Positions 57,414-64,000 of a stretch of 64,000 bases of DNA are shown here, one piece after another. How positions within the stretch are numbered: position 1 is the stretch's first letter; each line of letters begins with the position of its first letter. The notes beneath the pieces are model-generated. The model was not told where the DNA came from and searched no databases. It worked only from the letters and a program-made list of their open reading frames with translations. Origin of the DNA: Zychaea mexicana (lineage: Eukaryota; Mucoromycota; Mucoromycetes; Mucorales; Lichtheimiaceae); NCBI RefSeq assembly GCF_025766255.1, contig NW_026516666.1, forward strand, positions 496,001 through 560,000, written 5' to 3'. The position numbers and the translations under genes are program-made.

Positions 57414-59480
57414 ATGACAAAACGAAAATACAGTGACGATGAGGCCGTGTCTCTGGAACACTATCGAAACCATACCGATCCACGAACATGGAGCGTTCAC
57501 AAAGCTTTACGAATGCGTGCCATGCACGGTCGACGTTATAACGGGCATCCCATCAATAGTAATATCCACACCCACACACTCTCTTTTATTTCGAAAGTCT
57601 TTTCGAAAATTACTAATTCTCGGTGATTGGGGGATCTGCAACACCATGGATCGTGTGTTTGTGTGGTCCATTATACATATAAATAACAGTTCCAGGACGA
57701 CAGTTACTCGAGCGATTTACTTGTCAAGATAAAGATATTTATCGATTCTACTATCCCAATGGACAGAAATGCACTCCGTTTGTTTGTGCTTATAGTCATT
57801 GTAAGTTGTGTTGCCAAGAGAAAAGAAAGAGTGGAGAGGGGGGGCGAATATCTAAATGATGATATGCTATCTAGATCGACCCATATTAGCAGTGGGTGAC
57901 GAAGAACGACGCGTAGCATTAATTCAAACCGCCAAGGATAATACAGTTGAAAGCGGTAAATAGAGTGTTACCCCTTCCCATCTTCTACCACTTGAAAGTG
58001 TGTTACTCACCCCAAGTTTGAGAACATATTAGCACGTTTTCACAAGGCATTTTATACCCATACTGATGCTGTTCTCGATGTCAAGTGGAGCAACGACGAT
58101 CAACTCCTTGTACGTTATCATGCATTGACAGGCAACAACAAGAAGAAGAAGAAGGGGCACATTGATGTTAAAATTCGGATATCTTTTTTTGTATATTTCA
58201 GTTGACGGCTTCGGGAGATGCAATAATACGGCTTTGGGACGTTGAACACCAAACATGTGTGGCAACATTAAAAGGACATAAGCATAGCATACGATCTGTC
58301 AATTTCCATCCAAGCAACCCACGTAAGCTCTCTTTTTGTTTCCTTTTGTTGGATGGGGAAAAATAGATTGCTGATTCATCCTTTTTTTGTAGATTTGATG
58401 ATATCAGCCAGTAAAGATGGCGCGTTTTGTATTTGGGACACGCGATATCGACTCTTACAACAAAATGATCCAGGTACGAACGTTATTTTTTTTGTTGAGC
58501 AATCGAATGGTGGAGGAAAAAAGGGAAAAACTTACGGTGTTGCTGATGGTTTTCCAAAAGATGTACAGGATGGTATAGGCGAGGATGCACCCGTCTATGG
58601 CCCGATCAAAACAACACCTTATGCACATGACGATCCCAAATCGCAAAGAAAGGCAAGGTCAGGCAAAATAGCAGCAACAGCAGCAGGAGGATATTCACGC
58701 GTGATGCCAGACCGATCTGTCACGTGTGCACTGTTTGTCCCACACCATGAAACCAAGATTGTATCTTCTGGCAGTTATGATGGGTAATACACATCTTGAC
58801 AAAAAGGAGCGGGTGGAAATGTCCTACAGATATGATTGACACACCGGGGGGGGGGGGGTCTATGATGATAAATGTAGTAAAATCAAGATATGGGATTGTC
58901 GAGCAGGACGTGATGCACACGCAATTGACGAATGGGGTGCGTATGACGACTCGCTGGCACGAGTACGTGGCATCACAGATATGAAAATAGACAGCACTGG
59001 CACACGATTATACAGCTTGTCAGTGGATCACAGGTACAGAAAAAAAAAAAAGGAAACGTTGATACTGGTATCTATACTAAGGATAGATCATCCATTTTAA
59101 ATTCAGGATCAACATGCATTATCTGAATAATTTGACACAACCAGCTCGACGCTTTGTCAACTCGAACCAAAAGCTACACACATTCTATGTCAAGATGAGT
59201 CTTTCGGCAGACGATCGCTATCTCCTGTGTGGATCAACCAACAAATCGGTGTATGCTTGGGATGTGGAACGGCCGCAATCGGGACCCGTGTTGTTTGATG
59301 GTCATGAAGGTGAAACAACGTCCATGTCATGGTGTAGTAACACCTCAGAGGTAAGCAAGAATGATGGGTTTTTGGGGAAACCGTAGGTCTGAGAATTCAC
59401 CCGCGTGTCTCTCTACATGTATGCGATAGTTTGCAAGTTGCTCTGACGACGGATCTGTACGAATATGGAAATATCGATGA
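57414..59480 (+). CDS. CDT2: Cdt2 (DTL) WD40 substrate receptor of CRL4 (458 aa)
   Basis: Cdt2 recruits PCNA-bound Cdt1, Spd1/p21-like and other proteins to the Cullin4-Ddb1 ubiquitin ligase in S phase and after DNA damage. Nine exons: 57414-57558, 57690-57800, 57875-57955, 58033-58109, 58202-58322, 58393-58783, 58878-59033, 59107-59350 and 59430-59480, sum 1377 bases. Landmarks: GRQLLERFTCQDKDIYRFYY and CTPFVCAYSHYRPILAVGDE (the Cdt2 N-terminal strands), then WD repeats LTASGDAIIRLWDVEHQT, MISASKDGAFCIWDTR, VSSGSYDGKIKIWDCR, LCGSTNKSVYAWDVE and FASCSDDGSVRIWKYR. A low-complexity insert of about 60 residues lies between repeats 3 and 4. A poly-G run sits in intron 6. There is no long C-terminal PIP-box extension like that of animal DTL; fission yeast Cdt2 is also short. 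Confidence 0.85.
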
Positions 59481-59846
59481 TATATCCGAGAAAAATATTT
59501 TGTTGCTAAAACGCTTCAATGTAAAATTATTGTGTACAATAAATCAAGGTGGAGGGGTGAGGAAGGGACACGGGGGAGGCTGATGTTTGGGCAAAAATTA
59601 TGCGATTATTGTTCATCGGTATTTTGGGTAGAATTATTGGTGTGTGTGCGCCAAAAAAGAAAAAATAAAGGTATGGTGAGAACAAAAACAAAACGTGGAT
59701 TGGGGATGGAATTTCCTATGAGTGTGAGTGTGTGTGGGCCTATACACCAATACGTGTGATATGTAGATTATGTGCAATTATGTAGAAAGCTCTCTTTTTT
59801 CCAAGTGTAAGTTCCCCCCCCCCCTTTAGCACCCTCTTTTTGTCTC
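59481..59846. other. 3' intergenic between convergent CDT2 and PSP1-domain genes
   Basis: G/T-rich then C-run (59814-59824). Nothing coding. Confidence 0.5.
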
Positions 59847-60374
59847 TCAGTTTACATTGCTACCAGGATTCACAGCACACCTAGAAATTTTGTACCCGAT
59901 GTTAGACAATCTCTCAAATTACCCCCCTCTCGTCTGGTACTTACATCCAAATCCGGGTTTTGTAAATCTTGAACAACTCGCGGACTAATTCTCGAAAATC
60001 AATGCGTCGTTCCGCAATGAAATAAAACGTCAACTTGCGTCGATCCCTGTATAGTTTACATTTTCTTTCCCTGTAAGTGTACATTTCTCTTTTTTTTTCT
60101 AATGAACAAAACACCTCCCTCTCTGTCTTTTATCATTACTCCAGCTAAATGATTGAAAACCACCACTTTACCACTGGTATTCTGCATCCACCACTTCCAT
60201 TGGTAAGTTGCGCTGCTTTGTCTTTTGTTGACACATTGAGAGCGCACGCTGCTCGTCTTGGCTTTTCAGCATCAAGACAGAAATCTCATCCGGCAATGCT
60301 TGTCGATAGATACGTTTGATTTGAATATCGGACGGTTTGATATCTGTTGTTGCAGATGCTACGGGTGATGATGA

Positions 60375-60407
<33 letters not shown>

Positions 60408-62241
60408 TGCTGCCTCAGCTGAAGATCGGGGCGATGAGGATGGGTGGCTACTATGTTCATTATTATCTTCTGTCGTGGTGGTGGTGGTAGTAGAAGGGGA
60501 ATCATGTTGTTGTTGTTGTTGTTGTTGTTTTTTCAAATTCAAAATTTCTTCATGGGTTAGATTCTCCAAAGCAACTTTGCCAAGATCTTTACCACGGTCA
60601 GCTTCAACAATGACTAGATCGCCGAGACGGGGTGGTGGTTGCAGAGTGTTCGGCATGACGTAAAAAAAGTCCGTGCGACCTGCCTTAAACTCGATCATGT
60701 ACAACAGGGTTTTTGTGGGTAGCTGGTGTAACGCTACACCTTTTCCTTCTTGGTACACGCGAGAATCGACCGTCGTTGTTGTGGCGGTAGACGTGTCATT
60801 GTGCTGTGGTTGGGGGTGATGAGGATGATGATGATGATGATGGTGGTGGTGTTGATCAGGATAATAAGGGGTTCCTGCTGCTGCTGCTGCTGCCGCTGCT
60901 GTTGGGTGATGAAGGTGGTGATGATGAGGCGCAGGAGGATGAGGATGGGAATACATTTCTGGATGAGGAGGAATAGGCATGGGATACGAGGTGGGCATAG
61001 TGTTGTACCCGGATTGCTGTTGTTGAAGTTGCATAGCTTCAATCTGCTCTGCTAGTCGTAACACAGGGTCTGTGGTTGCACTAATAGTTCGTTTGTAGCT
61101 ATCAAGTTAGTCCTTACGTCCATCTCTACACTCTACCAAAAGACATGATCACTCCGGGAAATGAAATGCAAAAGGGCCAAGAGAGCACACACAGTTAAGC
61201 CCCGTCCCTCTTTCTTTTTTTTTATATACCTGTTCATGTGACCCTGTGAGCCTGACGATGAAGATGCAGCAACGTTGCAAAGCCGCTGCTGATCGGATGG
61301 AACCTGTCCCTCATCCTGTTGTTTTCCGGCCGATCCACGGCGCATAGAACGATTCACTAGATATCCCTGCTGGGAGGACGACAACATGCTCAGGGCCGCT
61401 CCCGACGACTTTGACCGCGTCCGGCAAGGATTAAACTCCATTTCGTCATCCTCGTTGTCATTTTGCGCATCATCTACCTCGTCATCCTCCTCCTCTGTCA
61501 TTGTTTCAAGCGAGTTTTTGTACGTGTGGCTGTTGGGCATCATCCGTGTGGATGCTTTTGTGGTGTCACTCGGTATATTATCATCGTCATCGCTGTAATC
61601 ATTGTAGCCGAAAAATGTAGGATCCTGTCCCATTGAGAAGGACAGACTGCGGTGCTGACGATAAATGGGTTCCATGGAGACGCCCGGTAACATGGGGACA
61701 GCCAACACGTCGTTGCTGTTGGTACCGTCGTCCTTTCCATGAATGTCGTTATTCATGTTGTGTCTGCTATTTCCATCAATCATATCAGGTGGTATCACTT
61801 CATGCGCCGGCGCATGATCACCGTTGTTGTTGTTGTTGTTGCTGTTGTTGTTTTTGTTGTCGTCGAATATCGATGGTCCTTCCCATTGGAATCCAGAGTC
61901 ATTTGTGCTGTTATCTGGCCATGTATTGTTGCTGTTGTTCTCGTCTGCTCGAGATTCCTATCATCGTCGTTGTTGGTAGGTATTATCGATCAAAGGTTCC
62001 CGCATACATATAGAGACATGTTCAATATTAGTCCTAATGATTATATTCTTTTCCCACACTATTGCATTCCCCCGTCCTCCCAAGAGCTACCATCATCCGT
62101 CATCATTACCTTTTTCCGCGACTTGGCTGCCTGCGCAGTAGTACTTTGGTTGTGTTGCTGTTTACGTTTGAGAACATACTGTGAGCCATTCACGCTATTT
62201 GTGCCCCCGCATAACACACACTGTTATTATACCTTTGCCAT
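59847..62241 (-). CDS. PSP1: PSP1 C-terminal domain protein (622 aa)
   Basis: Named for yeast Psp1, a suppressor of DNA polymerase mutations with no settled biochemical role; bacterial relatives take part in RNA degradation control. Six exons: 62233-62241, 62110-62178, 61230-61957, 60172-61098, 59945-60046 and 59847-59880, sum 1869 bases. The PSP1 domain is split by low complexity: [15 protein letters not shown] and [17 protein letters not shown] come first, then a Gln/Ser/Thr/Ala insert, then [40 protein letters not shown] and [20 protein letters not shown] ending [14 protein letters not shown]. The N-terminal half is Asn/His/acidic-rich. The 9-base first exon (Met-Ala-Lys) is inferred from a matching donor/acceptor and phase, so the 5' end is the least certain part. 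Confidence 0.83.
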
Positions 62242-62752
62242 GCTTATACCGCGTTTGGATTAACTAGAGTAGGATGGTCAGCTTGTTATTGTCGGTGGTA
62301 AGAACTATGTACTACCACGTTGAGTTATGTGTTTTGCTGGGTTGTCCCACCTAACCTGCAACGAGAGCCCATCCTTCTTTTCTGTTAGAGAAAGAGAGAG
62401 AGTGTGTGTGGGTTTACCTTTTGTCGTTTTTCGTGAAATAGAAATTTGGTATATAGAGAGGATACGTTTGTATATATATTACAAGGTCGGTGCGTTGGGT
62501 ACTCTTCTTTTTCTATCAAAACACATACAAGCCGTATAAATATTACCAGGTACGAAATAACAACAACAGACCGCGAGACACGAGCAAAACACAGCCCTTG
62601 CCGCCCTCGTCCGCGTTTCTTTTTTCCTGTATCTGTAACTCGCTTTTTACCTTTTTAAGAAAACACACGTTCAAGCACACAAAAATAAAAAGCCGATTGC
62701 CAAAGGAGACAAAAAAATTACAAGGTGGAGCTCGCAATGGTGTGAGTGTGTT

Positions 62753-62792
<40 letters not shown>

Positions 62793-64000
62793 AGAGGAAA
62801 GAATTGCAGAATGCCGACAAACGGGGTGAACAAAAATATAAAAAAGAAAAGAAGAAGCTCTTGTCGGGGTTACTTGAAGACCGTGGAGTTAATATTTATT
62901 TATTTTTCTGCTGGTCTGGTGGGGGTGGTTTTGTGTATAAGTCAAGTGTTGTAGTAGATAGTTGTAGCCGTTGGTGGAGGGGTGGGGGGCCGGGTTTAAG
63001 CAGGTAATTCAAAAGGGTTGGCTGAACTCATTCGTACCTTGGCTAGACTCAGCGGATAAACAACAAACAGATGGCTCTCCCATCCCACGACGACCAACCC
63101 CTCCCCCCCGCTTTTCTTTTTGTTTGCAATATATCCAATTTCAAGTAATGTGCATAGACACACTGTGAGATGAGGGACCCAGTCTGTTAATTATCCTAAA
63201 GAAAGATATATGGAATAATAAACCAACGGAAACACACGCTGTTTACAATGAGCTGTGAGCGAAGGGTAGTAGCGGTGAGAGAGGGGGGCTGAATATATGC
63301 TATGAGTATCGTAGCTGTTAGTAAACTTTGTTTACCACACCGCTTCGTCGTCATCAGCATTATGGCTGTCACTTGCAGAAACATGCACACGCCCCGGAAC
63401 GGCGACTGCGGAAATCAAATAGGCCATTTCCCGATTCCCTGAAAATTTTGTGCGACGACGCCTCTGGAGCATTCTTTTTTTCCCAAATTCGGGGTGGTTT
63501 TACACAGCGTACAAGAAAGATCCGGATTCATAGTACGTGGTAGTAATGTACACATTGCTCGACGTCCATCAAACATTCAGTAATACTTACAAAAAAGAAG
63601 TGACTAAAAAGATTTATATTTTGACAATATTTTTTAAGTTGGAGGAAGATGGTTACAAATAGGGTTGCTATCTATATATAACTCGGCACCTTCTTCTTCC
63701 AAAGAATGTTCATGTTGCTCATATTCAATGTCAGTGTTGTACCATCCTTCTCCATTATGTTCACTCCACAAAACTAAGCTCAAGCTTTCGATCCGTTTCA
63801 CAAACTCTCAAAGCCGCTTTTCAACATCGTGCTGCCTTGGATTGTTCTCTTTCTTCGTAACACTTTGGAGCTTGCAACACAACACATTTGGGCATTTAGG
63901 TTAATTGTCGGTTTTATAGTGTTGGAAGAAGACTGGATTGACCAGTGCCTTAAGGCAATTACGGCTGCATCCTTGCGGTAACGGAAATATTGATGCATAG
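62242..64000. other. no gene recognised at the window end
   Basis: A TAG trinucleotide repeat (about 62755-62790), poly-A/T runs and short frames only. A plus-strand scrap near 63905-63960 (EEDWIDQCLKAITAASL) looks slightly coding but stops at once. Confidence 0.4.

Noticed and set aside
1..64000. tRNA or rRNA genes
   Set aside because: I looked for A-box/B-box pairs by eye. The GGATTTGAACC-like match near 12727 lies in the coding part of the seven-helix gene and lacks a cloverleaf partner.

Overview
This is a eukaryotic, almost certainly fungal, window. Genes carry many short GT-AG introns, there are no operons or Shine-Dalgarno signals, and the recognisable proteins are nuclear fungal genes (Sec10, mitochondrial rhomboid, Ctf8, Cdt2, PSP1, Hsp90, uL29, a GDS1/APSES regulator, a MATA-type HMG protein). 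Gene style (short introns, Asn/Gln/Ser/His codon-repeat tracts, Tad/L1-like LINE debris, a lineage-expanded hypothetical family) points to Mucoromycota, most likely Mucorales. I infer the order from style, not from a marker gene.

Layout. 0-13 kb is a gene block on the minus strand: a possible 67-residue membrane protein, exocyst subunit SEC10, a small decayed reading frame, mitochondrial rhomboid protease PCP1, a Kelch-BTB adaptor, a small unidentified two-exon gene and a seven-helix membrane protein. 13.6-31.5 kb is a gene-poor island: a LINE relic, then a 4.0-kb sequence present twice in direct orientation (15970-19973 and 23475-27467, nearly identical). Between the copies lie a decayed cytochrome P450 and a single nitrilase-like exon. 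After the second copy comes a pseudogene whose 5' part is missing exactly where the repeat stops, then further unreadable coding debris. 31.7-44.5 kb is a plus-strand block: ribosomal protein uL29 (RPL35), a MATA-HMG transcription factor, HSP90 and an SHPRH/Irc20-type SNF2-RING helicase. 44.6-56.3 kb returns to the minus strand: a secreted purple acid phosphatase, a 1869-residue nuclear regulator with an N-terminal GDS1 winged helix and two separate APSES-like domains, a GATA factor and replication/cohesion factor CTF8. CTF8 is divergent from CDT2 (57.4-59.5 kb, plus strand); the shared intergenic region has an MluI-box hexamer near each start. A PSP1-domain protein (59.8-62.2 kb, minus) closes the annotated part; 62.3-64 kb shows only simple repeats.

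Themes. SEC10 acts in secretion, PCP1 in mitochondrial processing, uL29 and Hsp90 in protein synthesis and folding. SHPRH, Ctf8 and Cdt2 all belong to replication-fork and genome-maintenance pathways, and three DNA-binding regulators lie within 22 kb. Exon joins given below were worked out by hand from splice signals and reading-frame continuity; for uL29, Hsp90, HMG, phosphatase, GDS1/APSES, Ctf8, Cdt2 and PSP1 the exon sums are exact multiples of three.
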